64,000 bases of DNA, from NCBI GenBank assembly GCA_024236015.1, contig JACKLK010000001.1:372001-436000 (forward strand), given 5' to 3'. Each line of letters starts with the position of its first letter. The stretch's first letter is position 1. Below the pieces are notes generated by a model. It had not been told where the DNA came from. It worked only from the letters and a program-made list of their open reading frames with translations, and made no database searches. This DNA comes from Rhodoferax sp. (GTDB lineage: Bacteria > Pseudomonadota > Gammaproteobacteria > Burkholderiales > Burkholderiaceae_C). Of the stretch, positions 28,777 through 39,089 are shown one piece after another. Position numbers and translations under genes: made by a program.

Positions 28777-28812
28777 GGGGTAGAAGGCATCGGGGCAGGG
28801 GCGGGCGGTCGC

Positions 28813-28831
28813 TTGTCGATTTCACGTCATT
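28813..28831 (+). promoter_or_regulatory. Candidate distal Pho box
   Basis: TTGTCGATTTCACGTCATT holds two GTC half-sites 11 bp apart (28815 and 28826), the spacing of PhoB direct repeats. The first repeat is imperfect. It is 37 bp from the zntB start and about 150 bp from pstS, so it could serve either gene. Confidence 0.45.
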
Positions 28832-28888
28832 GGCATGAAGCTCCCGTGACACGGCCGTGCCGACCTCGGAATCGACGATTGGGCCGCC

Positions 28889-28908
28889 GATGTCACGGCT
28901 TCGTCACA
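28889..28908 (+). promoter_or_regulatory. Pho box upstream of pstS
   Basis: ATGTCACGGCTTCGTCACAT carries two perfect GTCAC half-sites at 28892 and 28903, 11 bp apart, the arrangement of PhoB-binding repeats in which the box replaces the -35. TTCTTAAAG follows at a distance suitable for a weak -10. PhoB itself is encoded 4.7 kb downstream, so this is the expected autoregulatory site of the pst-pho operon. Confidence 0.7.
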
Positions 28909-28980
28909 TTAGGTTCTTAAAGTCACTGGCGAGCAGATGCAGATCTGACACACCGAACCCGATTTACCAAAGGAATCTCC

Positions 28981-30024
28981 ATGAAATTCAGCTTCAAGAC
29001 AGCATTGGTCGGCAGCGCCGCCGTCGCCTCGGCCGCTTTCCTGTCCGTCGCGGGTGCGCAGAGCATCACCGGCGCGGGCGCCAGCTTCCCGGCTCCGGTC
29101 TACTCGAAGTGGGCGGCCGAATACAACAAGGCCACCGGCGTGCGGGTCAACTACCAGTCCGTGGGCTCCGGCGCCGGCATCAAGCAGATCGATTCCAAGA
29201 CGGTCGATTTCGGTGCCTCCGACATGCCGCAGACCGACGAGGTACTTAAGGGCAAGGGCCAGTTCCAGTTCCCGACCGTCATCGGCGGCACCGTGCCGGT
29301 GGTCAACATCAAGGGTATCGCCCCCGGACAGATGAAACTCGACGGGCAGGTGCTCGGCGACATCTACCTGGGCAAGATCACCAAGTGGAACGACCCGGCG
29401 CTCAAGGCGCTGAACCCTGGCCTGCCGTTGCCGGACGCCGCGATCGCGCCGGTGCGCCGCGCCGATGGCTCGGGCACGACCTTCAACTTCACCAACTACC
29501 TCAGCCGCGTCCACCCGGAGTGGAAGGCCAAGGTCGGCGAGGGCACGGCCGTCAACTGGCCGGTCGGCGCCGGAGGCAAGGGCAATGAAGGTGTTGCCGC
29601 ATTCGTCAACCGCCTGCCCAACTCGATCGGCTACGTCGAATATTCGTACGTCAAGCAGAACAAGATGACGTACACCCAGATGAAGAACCGCGATGGCGTG
29701 TTCGTGTCGCCCGATGACGCGTCGTTCAAGGCGGCTGCGGCCGGCGCCGACTGGAACAAGTCCTTCTACCAGCTGATCACCGACCAGCCCGGCAAGGATG
29801 CCTGGCCGATCTCGACCGCCACCTTCATCCTGATGCACCTCAAGCAGGAGCAGCCGGCCAATGCGACCGAGGTCTTCAAGTTCTTCACCTGGGCCTACAA
29901 GAACGGTGACCAGATCGCCGCCGATCTGGACTACGTGCCGATGCCCGACTCGGTCGTGAGCGCCGTCGAGAAGGCCTGGAGCCAGGTCACCGACGCCTCG
30001 GGCAAGCCGGTCGCGCTGAAGTAA
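28981..30024 (+). CDS. pstS: Phosphate ABC transporter substrate-binding protein PstS
   Basis: 347 aa with a signal peptide (residues 1-26, VAGA cut before QS). The mature N-terminus SITGAGASFPAPVYSKW and the phosphate loop VGSGAGIKQI, SDMPQTDE and RADGSGTTFNFTNYL are the PstS signatures. It binds inorganic phosphate in the periplasm and delivers it to PstCA. AAAGGA precedes the ATG. It is not a lipoprotein. It is the first gene of pstS-pstC-pstA-pstB-phoU-phoB-phoR. Confidence 0.97.
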   Translation: MKFSFKTALVGSAAVASAAFLSVAGAQSITGAGASFPAPVYSKWAAEYNKATGVRVNYQSVGSGAGIKQIDSKTVDFGASDMPQTDEVLKGKGQFQFPTVIGGTVPVVNIKGIAPGQMKLDGQVLGDIYLGKITKWNDPALKALNPGLPLPDAAIAPVRRADGSGTTFNFTNYLSRVHPEWKAKVGEGTAVNWPVGAGGKGNEGVAAFVNRLPNSIGYVEYSYVKQNKMTYTQMKNRDGVFVSPDDASFKAAAAGADWNKSFYQLITDQPGKDAWPISTATFILMHLKQEQPANATEVFKFFTWAYKNGDQIAADLDYVPMPDSVVSAVEKAWSQVTDASGKPVALK

Positions 30025-30068
30025 GCGCAGGCCGGAACGCAACGCCATCGGATCCCAGGAGGTTCAGC

Positions 30069-31100
30069 TTGTCCACTACACTTTCCCCGGCGGCACCGCC
30101 CATCGCAAGAGGTGCCATGTTGCCCCGACGTGCCACGACAAGCCCACCTCCCATGAAAAACGCCCGTTCCGGACCGATGGCGGACCGCATCTTTGGCTGG
30201 CTGGCCAAGGGTGCGGCCATCTTCACGCTGGCAACCCTGATCGCGATCCTGACCTCGCTGACCATCAGCGCCTGGCCGGCGATCGACAAGTACGGTCTGG
30301 GTTTCCTTACCAGCACGACCTGGGATCCGGTCCAGGAGGACTTCGGCGGCCTGGTGATGATCTACGGCACGTTGGCGACGTCGCTGATCGCATTGCTGAT
30401 CGCGGTGCCGGTGAGCTTCGGCATCGCGCTGTTCCTGACCGAGCTCTCGCCAGCCTGGCTCAAGCGCCCGCTGGGCACGGCCATCGAACTGCTGGCGGCC
30501 GTTCCGTCCATCGTGTACGGCATGTGGGGGCTCCTGGTCTTCAGTCCCATCCTGTCGACCTACGTGCAGCAGCCGATGCAGTCGCTGTTCGGTGACGTTC
30601 CGTACCTCGGCGCCCTGTTTTCCGGTCCCCCGGTCGGTATCGGCATCCTTTCCGCCGGCATCATCCTGGCGATCATGATCATTCCCTTCATCGCGGCGGT
30701 CATGCGCGATGTGTTCGAAGTCACGCCGACCCTGCTCAAGGAGTCGGCCTACGGCCTGGGGTCGACCACCTGGGAGGTGGTGTCCAAGGTGGTGCTTCCC
30801 TATACCAAGGCCGGCGTCATCGGCGGCATCATGCTCGGCCTGGGCCGGGCCATTGGCGAGACCATGGCGGTCACGTTCGTGATCGGCAATTTCAACCAGC
30901 TCGACTCGCTCAGCCTGTTCCAGGCGGCCAACAGCATCACCTCGGCGCTGGCCAACGAATTCGCCGAGGCCGGCGAGGGGCTGCACCAGGCGGCGCTGAT
31001 GTACCTGGGCCTGGTCCTGTTCTTCATCACCTTCGTCGTGCTGAGCCTGTCCAAGCTGCTGCTGTCCCAGTTGCGCAAGAACGAAGGAGCACGCACATGA
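30069..31100 (+). CDS. pstC: Phosphate ABC transporter permease PstC
   Basis: 343 aa starting at TTG 30069, supported by AGGAGG at 30057-30062. A hydrophilic N-terminal extension of about 40 residues precedes six membrane helices (first about 46-68). The binding-protein-dependent transport inner-membrane EAA loop is near ESAYGLGSTTWEVVSKVVLP. It forms the phosphate channel with PstA. It overlaps pstA by 4 bp. Confidence 0.95.
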   Translation: MSTTLSPAAPPIARGAMLPRRATTSPPPMKNARSGPMADRIFGWLAKGAAIFTLATLIAILTSLTISAWPAIDKYGLGFLTSTTWDPVQEDFGGLVMIYGTLATSLIALLIAVPVSFGIALFLTELSPAWLKRPLGTAIELLAAVPSIVYGMWGLLVFSPILSTYVQQPMQSLFGDVPYLGALFSGPPVGIGILSAGIILAIMIIPFIAAVMRDVFEVTPTLLKESAYGLGSTTWEVVSKVVLPYTKAGVIGGIMLGLGRAIGETMAVTFVIGNFNQLDSLSLFQAANSITSALANEFAEAGEGLHQAALMYLGLVLFFITFVVLSLSKLLLSQLRKNEGART

Positions 31101-31978
31101 CGACCGGTGAACGCCTGCTGCGCGAGGCCGATCTCGAACAGGTGCGCCAGACCCGCTACGGGCGGCGCAAGACGGTGAACCAGATCGCGCTGACCCTGTC
31201 CCTGCTGGCCATGGCCTTCGGCCTGTTCTGGCTGTTCTGGATCCTGTTCGAAACCGTGCGCCTGGGTGTCGGCGGCCTGTCGGTGGCGACGCTGACCCAG
31301 ATGACGCCGCCACCCAATGACGTCGGCGGCCTGGCCAATGCCATGTACGGCTCCTTCCTGATGGTGCTGCTGGCCACCTTCGTCGGTACCCCGATCGGCA
31401 TCCTGGCGGGCATCTACCTGGCCGAGTTCGAGACCAAGGGCTGGCTGGCCAACAGCACGCGATTCGTTAACGACATCCTGCTGTCGGCGCCGTCCATCGT
31501 CATCGGCCTGTTCGTCTATGCCGTCGTCGTGACCCAGTTCAAGTCGTTCTCGGGCTGGGCCGGCGCCATTGCGCTGGCGCTGATCGTGATCCCGGTGGTG
31601 ATCCGTACCACCGAGAACATGTTGCAGCTCATCCCCTCCGGACTGCGCGAGGCGGCATACGCGCTGGGTGCGCCGAAATGGAAGGTGATCCTGAGCATCA
31701 CGCTCAAGGCCGCACGGGCGGGCGTGGTCACCGGAGTCATGCTGGCCGTGGCCCGTATCGCCGGCGAGACTGCACCGCTGCTGTTCACGGCGCTGAACAA
31801 CCAGTTCTGGACTTCGAGCATGAGCGAGCCGATGGCCAGCCTGCCGGTGACGATCTTCAAGTTCGCGATGAGCCCGTACCACAACTGGCAGGAGCTGGCA
31901 TGGGCTGGCGTCTTCCTGATCACGCTGGCCGTGCTGGGGCTGAACATTCTTGCGCGGTTGTTCACCCGCGCCAAGTAG
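31097..31978 (+). CDS. pstA: Phosphate ABC transporter permease PstA
   Basis: 293 aa from ATG 31097, with six membrane helices (first about 30-50). The EAA loop is REAAYALGAPKWKVILSITL, and the conserved ARIAGETAPLLFTAL segment typical of PstA is present. With PstC it forms the membrane channel of the high-affinity phosphate importer. Short overlap with pstC and 52 bp to pstB indicate one transcript. Confidence 0.96.
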   Translation: MTTGERLLREADLEQVRQTRYGRRKTVNQIALTLSLLAMAFGLFWLFWILFETVRLGVGGLSVATLTQMTPPPNDVGGLANAMYGSFLMVLLATFVGTPIGILAGIYLAEFETKGWLANSTRFVNDILLSAPSIVIGLFVYAVVVTQFKSFSGWAGAIALALIVIPVVIRTTENMLQLIPSGLREAAYALGAPKWKVILSITLKAARAGVVTGVMLAVARIAGETAPLLFTALNNQFWTSSMSEPMASLPVTIFKFAMSPYHNWQELAWAGVFLITLAVLGLNILARLFTRAK

Positions 31979-32030
31979 ACGGCCGTACGCAGCGACGCTC
32001 CGCGAACCCCTCAACCCGATTCGAGACACC

Positions 32031-32810
32031 ATGCATACCGAAACACCCGTCCAGGAAAAGTCCAAGATATCCGTGAAGAACCTGAACTTCTATTACGGCA
32101 AGTTCCACGCGCTCAAGGGCATCAACCTGGAGATCCCCGAGAACAAGGTGACCGCCTTCATCGGGCCGTCCGGCTGCGGCAAGTCGACCTTGCTGCGGGT
32201 GTTCAATCGCATGTACGAGCTGTATCCGGAGCAACGCGCCGAAGGCCAGATCATCCTGGATGACGAAGACCTGCTGACCTCGAAGAAGGATGTCGCGCTG
32301 ATCCGGGCCAAGGTGGGCATGGTGTTCCAGAAGCCGACCCCGTTCCCGATGTCGATCTATGACAATATCGCCTTTGGCGTGCGGTTGTTCGAGAACCTCA
32401 ATTCGACCGACATGGACGAGCGTGTCGAATGGGCCTTGCACAAGGCGGCGTTGTGGGACGAGGTCAAGGACAAGCTCAACCAGAACGGATCGAGCCTGTC
32501 GGGCGGCCAGCAACAGCGCCTGTGTATTGCGCGCGGCATCGCGATCAAGCCGGAAGTGCTGCTGCTCGACGAACCCTGTTCGGCGCTCGATCCGATCTCC
32601 ACGGCCAAGATCGAGGAACTGATCGCCGAGCTCAAGAGCGACTACACGGTGGTCATCGTCACGCACAACATGCAGCAGGCCGCCCGGTGCAGCGACTACA
32701 CGGCCTACATGTACCTGGGCGACCTGATGGAGTTCGGGGCGACGGAGCAGATGTTCTTCAAGCCGACCCGCAAGGAGACCGAAGACTACATCACCGGCCG
32801 ATTCGGTTGA
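32031..32810 (+). CDS. pstB: Phosphate ABC transporter ATP-binding protein PstB
   Basis: 259 aa from ATG 32031. Walker A is GPSGCGKS (45-52), the ABC signature is LSGGQ (156-160), Walker B is LLLDEP (177-182), and the switch histidine is in VIVTHNM. It powers phosphate uptake and, with PhoU, passes the phosphate signal to PhoR. Size and motifs are typical; no odd features. Confidence 0.97.
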   Translation: MHTETPVQEKSKISVKNLNFYYGKFHALKGINLEIPENKVTAFIGPSGCGKSTLLRVFNRMYELYPEQRAEGQIILDDEDLLTSKKDVALIRAKVGMVFQKPTPFPMSIYDNIAFGVRLFENLNSTDMDERVEWALHKAALWDEVKDKLNQNGSSLSGGQQQRLCIARGIAIKPEVLLLDEPCSALDPISTAKIEELIAELKSDYTVVIVTHNMQQAARCSDYTAYMYLGDLMEFGATEQMFFKPTRKETEDYITGRFG

Positions 32811-32835
32811 GTCAACATCACAGCAGGGAGTTGCC

Positions 32836-33537
32836 ATGAGCGACAAACATCTTTCCAGCCAGTTCGACAGCGAGTTGACCGGCGTTTCCACCCGCGTCAT
32901 GAAGATGGGCGGGCTCGTCGAGTCCCAGATCCGCACCGCGGTGCAGGCCTTGTCGCAGTTCAGCGTCGAACTGGCCGAGCAGGTGTCCGCGAACGAATCG
33001 CAGGTGAACACGATGGAGGTCGACATCGACCACGACCTGTCGTCCATCATTGCGCGGCGCCAGCCGACGGCGCGCGACCTGCGCCTGCTGATCGCGATCT
33101 CCAAGACCACCGCCAACCTGGAGCGCGCCGGGGACGAGGCCGACAAGATCGCGCGCATGGTCCGCTCCATCATCGAGAGCGGGGCGGCGCGCAACCTGCC
33201 GGCCTCGGACGTGCGCGTCGCCTCCGAGCTGGCCTCCGCACTGCTGCGCAAGTCGCTCGACGCGTTTGCGCGTCTGGACGCCAACATCGCGCTGTCGATC
33301 CTCAAGGAGGACGACGCGATCGACCGCGAGTTCGACGGTTTCGTGCGCAAGCTGATCACCTACATGATGGAAGACCCGCGCACGATCTCGCCCAGCCTGG
33401 ACCTGCTGTTCCTGGCCAAGGCGGTCGAACGCATCGGGGACCATGCGAAGAACATCGCCGAATGCACGATCTACGTGGTCAAGGGCGCCGACGTGCGCCA
33501 CACCCCGATGGAACAGATCGAATCGGTCGTGCGCTGA
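32836..33537 (+). CDS. phoU: Phosphate signalling protein PhoU
   Basis: 233 aa, two three-helix bundles of the PhoU fold. The metal-binding acidic motifs are recognisable as ERAGDEADKIA in the first bundle and ERIGDHAKNIAE in the second. PhoU links Pst transport to repression of PhoR kinase when phosphate is plentiful. It starts 25 bp after pstB with AGGGAG upstream, and phoB follows after 22 bp. Confidence 0.96.
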   Translation: MSDKHLSSQFDSELTGVSTRVMKMGGLVESQIRTAVQALSQFSVELAEQVSANESQVNTMEVDIDHDLSSIIARRQPTARDLRLLIAISKTTANLERAGDEADKIARMVRSIIESGAARNLPASDVRVASELASALLRKSLDAFARLDANIALSILKEDDAIDREFDGFVRKLITYMMEDPRTISPSLDLLFLAKAVERIGDHAKNIAECTIYVVKGADVRHTPMEQIESVVR

Positions 33538-33559
33538 ACGCAGGAAGGACGACAAGCAG

Positions 33560-34264
33560 ATGGCGAAATTGCCGCGAATTCTGGTGGTGGAGGATGAACC
33601 GGCCATCGCCGAGCTGATCTCCGTCAACCTGCGCCATAACGGCTTCCAGCCGATCTGGGTGGCCGATGGCGATGGCGCGCAGCGCGAGATCAACGAGGTA
33701 TTGCCCGATGCCATCCTGCTCGACTGGATGTTGCCGGGCCACAGCGGCCTGACGCTGGCACGGCGCTGGCGGGCCGATCCGCGCGTCAAGCCGGTGCCCA
33801 TCCTGATGATCACCGCGCGCGGCGACGAACCCGACAAGGTGGCCGGGCTGGACGCCGGAGCCGACGACTACATCACCAAGCCGTTCTCGACGCAGGAACT
33901 GCTGGCGCGCATCCGCGCCGTGTTGCGCCGTCGCGCGCCGGAGAATGTCGCCGACAGCGTGTCGATCGGCTCCCTGCACCTGGATGCGGCCACGCACCGG
34001 GTCAGTTACGAGGATCGCATGCTCAAGCTGGGGCCGACCGAGTTCAAATTGCTGAACTACCTGATGAAACATGCCGAGCGGGTGCACAGCCGTGGCCAGT
34101 TGCTCGACAAGGTCTGGGGCGACCATGTCTACATCGAGGAGCGTACCGTCGACGTGCATGTGAAGCGCCTGCGCGAGGCGCTGGGCGATGCCGGCGCGAT
34201 GGTGGAGACGGTGCGTGGCGTGGGTTATCGCCTGACGGCCCTGACCCCGTCGCAGCCGAACTGA
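33560..34264 (+). CDS. phoB: Phosphate response regulator PhoB
   Basis: 234 aa from ATG 33560. The receiver domain has the acidic pair E11-D12, phospho-acceptor D55 (LLDWMLPG) and the conserved lysine in YITKPFS. The OmpR/PhoB winged-helix domain (about 130-230) ends RGVGYRLT. When phosphorylated by PhoR it binds Pho boxes such as the one before pstS. It lies in the pst-phoU operon, 25 bp before phoR. Confidence 0.96.
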   Translation: MAKLPRILVVEDEPAIAELISVNLRHNGFQPIWVADGDGAQREINEVLPDAILLDWMLPGHSGLTLARRWRADPRVKPVPILMITARGDEPDKVAGLDAGADDYITKPFSTQELLARIRAVLRRRAPENVADSVSIGSLHLDAATHRVSYEDRMLKLGPTEFKLLNYLMKHAERVHSRGQLLDKVWGDHVYIEERTVDVHVKRLREALGDAGAMVETVRGVGYRLTALTPSQPN

Positions 34265-34289
34265 AGCCGCAACGCTTCACCCGTGGCCG

Positions 34290-35654
34290 ATGATCTGGCG
34301 CGTCTTTCGCTTCTTCCTGTTCCAGCTCGCCGGTGCGCTGGTGGGTTATTTCGCGTTGACATTGGCGCAAGCCGAACACCGTGTCATCGTCGGCATCCTG
34401 GTCGCGAGCATGGCGTGGGTGTTGATCGACCTGCGCCGCGGGCAGAAGCTGCGCAGCTGGCTGCGCGAGGGTGACACCAGCCGCCCGCCGGTGATACCGG
34501 GGTACTGGGGCGAAATGGCGGACCGGGTCCGGCGCCTGGTGCGCATCCGGGACCGCAAGCTGATCGAGAGCGAGCAGCGCCTGCAGGAGTTCCTGTCGGC
34601 GATCCAGGCCTCGCCCAACGGCGTCGTGCTGCTCGATGCCGAGGGCCGCATCGAATGGTGCAACCAGACCGCGGCCGACCACTTCGGCTTCGATCCCCAG
34701 CGCGACCTGATGCAGCAGGTCTCCAACCTGGTGCGCGACCCGCAGTTCGCCGCCTACCAGGCCAAGGGCGACTATGCACACGATGTGGTGATACCCGGCC
34801 CGGCCAGCAGCAACAGCCGCCCGGTGCGCCTGTCGGTGCATCTGCATCCGTATGGCGAGGGCCGCAGCCTGATGATGTCGCGCGATGTGACCGCCCTCGA
34901 GCAGGCCGAAACCATGCGGCGCGACTTCGTGGCCAACGTGTCGCACGAGATCCGCACGCCGCTGACCGTGCTGGGCGGATTCGTCGAGACGATGCAGAAC
35001 CTGCCCATGGACGGCCCCGAACGCCAGCGCTACCTGGCCTTGATGTCGCAGCAGGCGCAACGCATGCAGACCCTGGTCAACGACTTGCTGACGCTGTCGC
35101 GGCTCGAGGGCAGCCCGCTGCCGCGGCTCGACGAATGGGTCGACGTGCGCGCACTGATGGACACCTGCGCGCAGGAGGGACGGGAACTGTCGATGCTGAT
35201 GACCCAGGTCGGCCACGACATCACCGTGCAGATCGATACCGACTGCCGGATCGCCGGTTCGCAGATGGAGTTGCACAGCGCCATGGCCAACCTGGTCAAC
35301 AATGCGATCCGCTACACGCCCAATGGCGGCACGGTGACGATGCAATGGGTCCGCCATGCGGACGGCAGCGGCGAGTTTTCGGTCACCGATGACGGGCCGG
35401 GTATCGCGCCGGAACATCTGCCCCGGCTGACCGAACGTTTTTATCGGGTCGATCGCAGCCGCTCGCGCGAGACCGGCGGCACCGGACTGGGCCTGGCGAT
35501 CGTCAAGCATGTCGTCCAGCGCCATGGCGCGCAGCTGCTCATCACCAGCAAGCCGGGCCAGGGCGCCCGTTTCGCCATCACCTTCCCCGCCAGTCGCGTG
35601 CAGCGGGTCGGTGCGCACGCGTCGCGCCGCGACGCGCAGGCCGTCACGGCGTGA
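34290..35654 (+). CDS. phoR: Phosphate sensor histidine kinase PhoR
   Basis: 454 aa. Two N-terminal helices (about 7-28 and 32-48), a PAS domain (about 98-205), the H box NVSHEIRTPLTVLGG with H219, N box NNAIRYTPNG, and G boxes DDGPGIAPEH and GGTGLGLAIVKHV are in order. It phosphorylates PhoB when phosphate is low. The 3' end overlaps the convergent glycosyltransferase gene by 11 bp, so no intergenic terminator exists here. Confidence 0.95.
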   Translation: MIWRVFRFFLFQLAGALVGYFALTLAQAEHRVIVGILVASMAWVLIDLRRGQKLRSWLREGDTSRPPVIPGYWGEMADRVRRLVRIRDRKLIESEQRLQEFLSAIQASPNGVVLLDAEGRIEWCNQTAADHFGFDPQRDLMQQVSNLVRDPQFAAYQAKGDYAHDVVIPGPASSNSRPVRLSVHLHPYGEGRSLMMSRDVTALEQAETMRRDFVANVSHEIRTPLTVLGGFVETMQNLPMDGPERQRYLALMSQQAQRMQTLVNDLLTLSRLEGSPLPRLDEWVDVRALMDTCAQEGRELSMLMTQVGHDITVQIDTDCRIAGSQMELHSAMANLVNNAIRYTPNGGTVTMQWVRHADGSGEFSVTDDGPGIAPEHLPRLTERFYRVDRSRSRETGGTGLGLAIVKHVVQRHGAQLLITSKPGQGARFAITFPASRVQRVGAHASRRDAQAVTA

Positions 35655-37347
35655 TGCGGCGGAACAGGTGGAATTCGTCGCCCTTGCCCGACGCGCGCTC
35701 GATCAGCGCCTGTGACAGCCATTGCGCCGGATCGGGCTGGTGGCGACGCTGCGCGAGCAGTTCCGGATCGGCGATCAACCAGGGGCAGTCGGACGCGGGC
35801 GTGGCCGGCGTGAGCCGGAAGCCGCCGTGGTACTGCAGCGCCGCGATCTGGTCGCGCTCGAGGTCCATCACCTGCAGACAGGCGTTTGGCCCGACCTGCG
35901 CGGTCACGCGCTCGGTCACCAGCTGGTAGCTGCGCACGAAGTCCAGCAGCGGCATCCACAAGGTCATCAGCAGCAGCCAGCACCATACGGCCCCGCTGGC
36001 CGGCAGGACCAGGCTTTTCCAGATCGCCGCCTGGTGCCGTCCGACCCGCCACTGCACCAGCCAACCCCAGATCAGGGTCGCGCACAAGGCGACGATGAAG
36101 GTCGTCGGGTCGAACGTGGCCTGGAAGTCGGGTGCCTGCTTGAACACGTTGGCCGCCGGCTGGCGCGGCACGCCGGTCTGCATCGCGACCCAGATCACCC
36201 AGATGACGATGCCGCAGCCGGTGAAGAACAGCAGCGTGAACCAGTCGATCAAGGCCGCCATGCTGCGGCGCAGCGTCGGCAGCGCGAACGCGGCCAGCGT
36301 GGCCAATGCGGGCAGGGCGAGCAGCAGCGTGCGGTCGGCCGGCTTGGTGGTCACGGTGGCGGCGATCGTCACGACGGCGAACCACAGCGGCAGGACCAGA
36401 TGCAGGCTCACCGGCACCATGGCGAGCTGGCGCCGCCAGCGCCATACCGTCCAGAACACCAGCGGCCAGGCCGGCCAGGTGAACCACAGCAGCAGGCGGG
36501 CCAGGCTGCGCCAGTCCTTGCTGCCGGCGTCCTGGGACAGCAGCACACGCCATTGCCACAGATCCAGCGACGACGCCAGGGCCGCGGCCAGCACGGTGAG
36601 CAGTGCGATCACGCCGGCACTGCGCAAGGCACGGCGCCGGCCGGCCGGCCCGGGTTCGGCGGCCAGGAAGTGCAGCAGCGCCGCACCGGCGCCGAACAGA
36701 ATGGCCAGGCTGGGGGCGCCGCTGAGCACCAGGCCCGCGAGCCCGCATGCCAGTGCGCTGGCGGGAGCCCACAGGCGATGGCCGATGGCCGCCATGCCGT
36801 AGAAGGCCAGAGCGGTGAAACACAGCTGGGCCAGATACGCCGTGACCTCGTGCGAGAGCTGGGCCAGGCCCAGGCAGGCGATCAGGGCCAGCAGGGCGCC
36901 GTCGCCGATGGCCCGCGCGTAGTCGGTCGGATGGGCTTCTCCGCCGAACGCGAACGCGACCGGCTGGGCACGCGGATGCGAGGCCAGGTTGTAGACGGCG
37001 TACCAGGTTGCGGCCAGTGTCGCTGCGAGCATCAGCGCGAACGGCAGGCGCGCCAGCAGCACGGGCGAGATCCAGGCCGGCCCCCATTGAACGAACCAGG
37101 CGCCGATCCAGTACGGCAGCAGCCCGTCGAGTTCCGGACGCAGGTTCAGCAACACCGGGTCGAACCAGCTCGTCGCACCACGCGCGATCTGCTCCATGTA
37201 GCCGAAGCTGGCCATGTCGGCATTGCGCCAAGGTTCGCGACCGACCAGGCCGGGCACGATGTAGGCCAGGCACAGCAGCAGCAGCGCGACGCGGGGAAGG
37301 CGGCGCACCGCGCCCTGGGCGACGATGGCGGGGCTGGGCTGGTTCAC
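35644..37347 (-). CDS. GT39/ArnT-like integral-membrane glycosyltransferase
   Basis: 567 aa from GTG (complement 37345-37347). About a dozen hydrophobic helices and a periplasmic C-terminal domain give the GT-C architecture. The first periplasmic loop, GREPWRNADMASFGYMEQIA, is typical of ArnT-like enzymes, which use polyprenyl-phosphate sugars. The acceptor might be lipid A or a protein; this cannot be decided. No arn genes are nearby. The start is the first sensible one after the rpmE terminator, but lacks a strong Shine-Dalgarno. Confidence 0.75.
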   Translation of the reverse strand: MNQPSPAIVAQGAVRRLPRVALLLLCLAYIVPGLVGREPWRNADMASFGYMEQIARGATSWFDPVLLNLRPELDGLLPYWIGAWFVQWGPAWISPVLLARLPFALMLAATLAATWYAVYNLASHPRAQPVAFAFGGEAHPTDYARAIGDGALLALIACLGLAQLSHEVTAYLAQLCFTALAFYGMAAIGHRLWAPASALACGLAGLVLSGAPSLAILFGAGAALLHFLAAEPGPAGRRRALRSAGVIALLTVLAAALASSLDLWQWRVLLSQDAGSKDWRSLARLLLWFTWPAWPLVFWTVWRWRRQLAMVPVSLHLVLPLWFAVVTIAATVTTKPADRTLLLALPALATLAAFALPTLRRSMAALIDWFTLLFFTGCGIVIWVIWVAMQTGVPRQPAANVFKQAPDFQATFDPTTFIVALCATLIWGWLVQWRVGRHQAAIWKSLVLPASGAVWCWLLLMTLWMPLLDFVRSYQLVTERVTAQVGPNACLQVMDLERDQIAALQYHGGFRLTPATPASDCPWLIADPELLAQRRHQPDPAQWLSQALIERASGKGDEFHLFRRITP

Positions 37348-37389
37348 GGTCTGCGGGAGGCGGGGTGTATCGGGGCTCGGTAAAGACAG

Positions 37390-37419
37390 AAGGGCAGCAC
37401 GGTCGCCCGGGCTGCCCTT
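37390..37419 (-). terminator. Rho-independent terminator after rpmE
   Basis: On the minus strand AAGGGCAGC (37419-37411) pairs with GCTGCCCTT (37398-37390) across a 12-nt loop, followed by the T-rich CTGTCTTT. It lies 21 bp past the rpmE stop and separates rpmE from the glycosyltransferase gene. Confidence 0.75.
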
Positions 37420-37439
37420 CGTCTGGGTGCGATCGATGC

Positions 37440-37697
37440 TTACTTGGCGCTCGTCTTGCCGTAGCGGTTGCGGAATTTCTCGACGCGTCCACCCATGTTG
37501 TCGACCGACTTCTGCGTGCCGGTGTAGAACGGGTGCGACTCGCTGGAGGTCTCGAGCTTGTACAGCGGCAGTTCGCGGCCGTCTTCCATCGTGATCTTGT
37601 CCTTGGCGCTGACGCACGAACGCGTCACGAACTTGAAGTTGTTGGACAGGTCCTGGAAGCAGACTTCGCGGTAGTTGGGGTGGATTCCGTCTTTCAT
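37440..37697 (-). CDS. rpmE2: 50S ribosomal protein L31 type B
   Basis: 85 aa from the ATG complement at 37695-37697 (MKDGIHPNYREVCFQDL); the 16 extra codons upstream are leader. The L31 signature SHPFYTGTQK is present. The protein lacks the CxxC zinc pair of type A L31 and has the longer loop of type B (about 85-90 aa), the zinc-independent form that is often used under zinc limitation. It lies directly downstream of rho, as in related bacteria, but here has its own leader with a hairpin. Confidence 0.93.
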   Translation of the reverse strand: MKDGIHPNYREVCFQDLSNNFKFVTRSCVSAKDKITMEDGRELPLYKLETSSESHPFYTGTQKSVDNMGGRVEKFRNRYGKTSAK

Positions 37698-37732
37698 GGG
37701 TGTTCCTTCAGTTGCGTCAGCCGCGTCTGGCG

Positions 37733-37752
37733 TTGCGCAAACCATTGCGCAA
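37733..37752 (-). promoter_or_regulatory. Hairpin of two TTGCGCAA palindromes in the rpmE leader
   Basis: On the coding strand TTGCGCAA-TGGT-TTGCGCAA forms an 8-bp stem with a 4-nt loop, 35 bases upstream of the rpmE ATG. A CATAAT (complement 37792-37797) upstream could be the -10, which would put the hairpin in the 5' untranslated RNA. Ribosomal protein genes often carry such autoregulatory structures. The same design occurs at 5395-5414. Confidence 0.55.
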
Positions 37753-37826
37753 TCTGAAAATTCCAGGCGTACTTGTCGCGTAAAGCCTGCGATTATGGCA
37801 CGGTTTCCCGCTCGCAGGCCGTTCGA

Positions 37827-39089
<1,263 letters not shown>

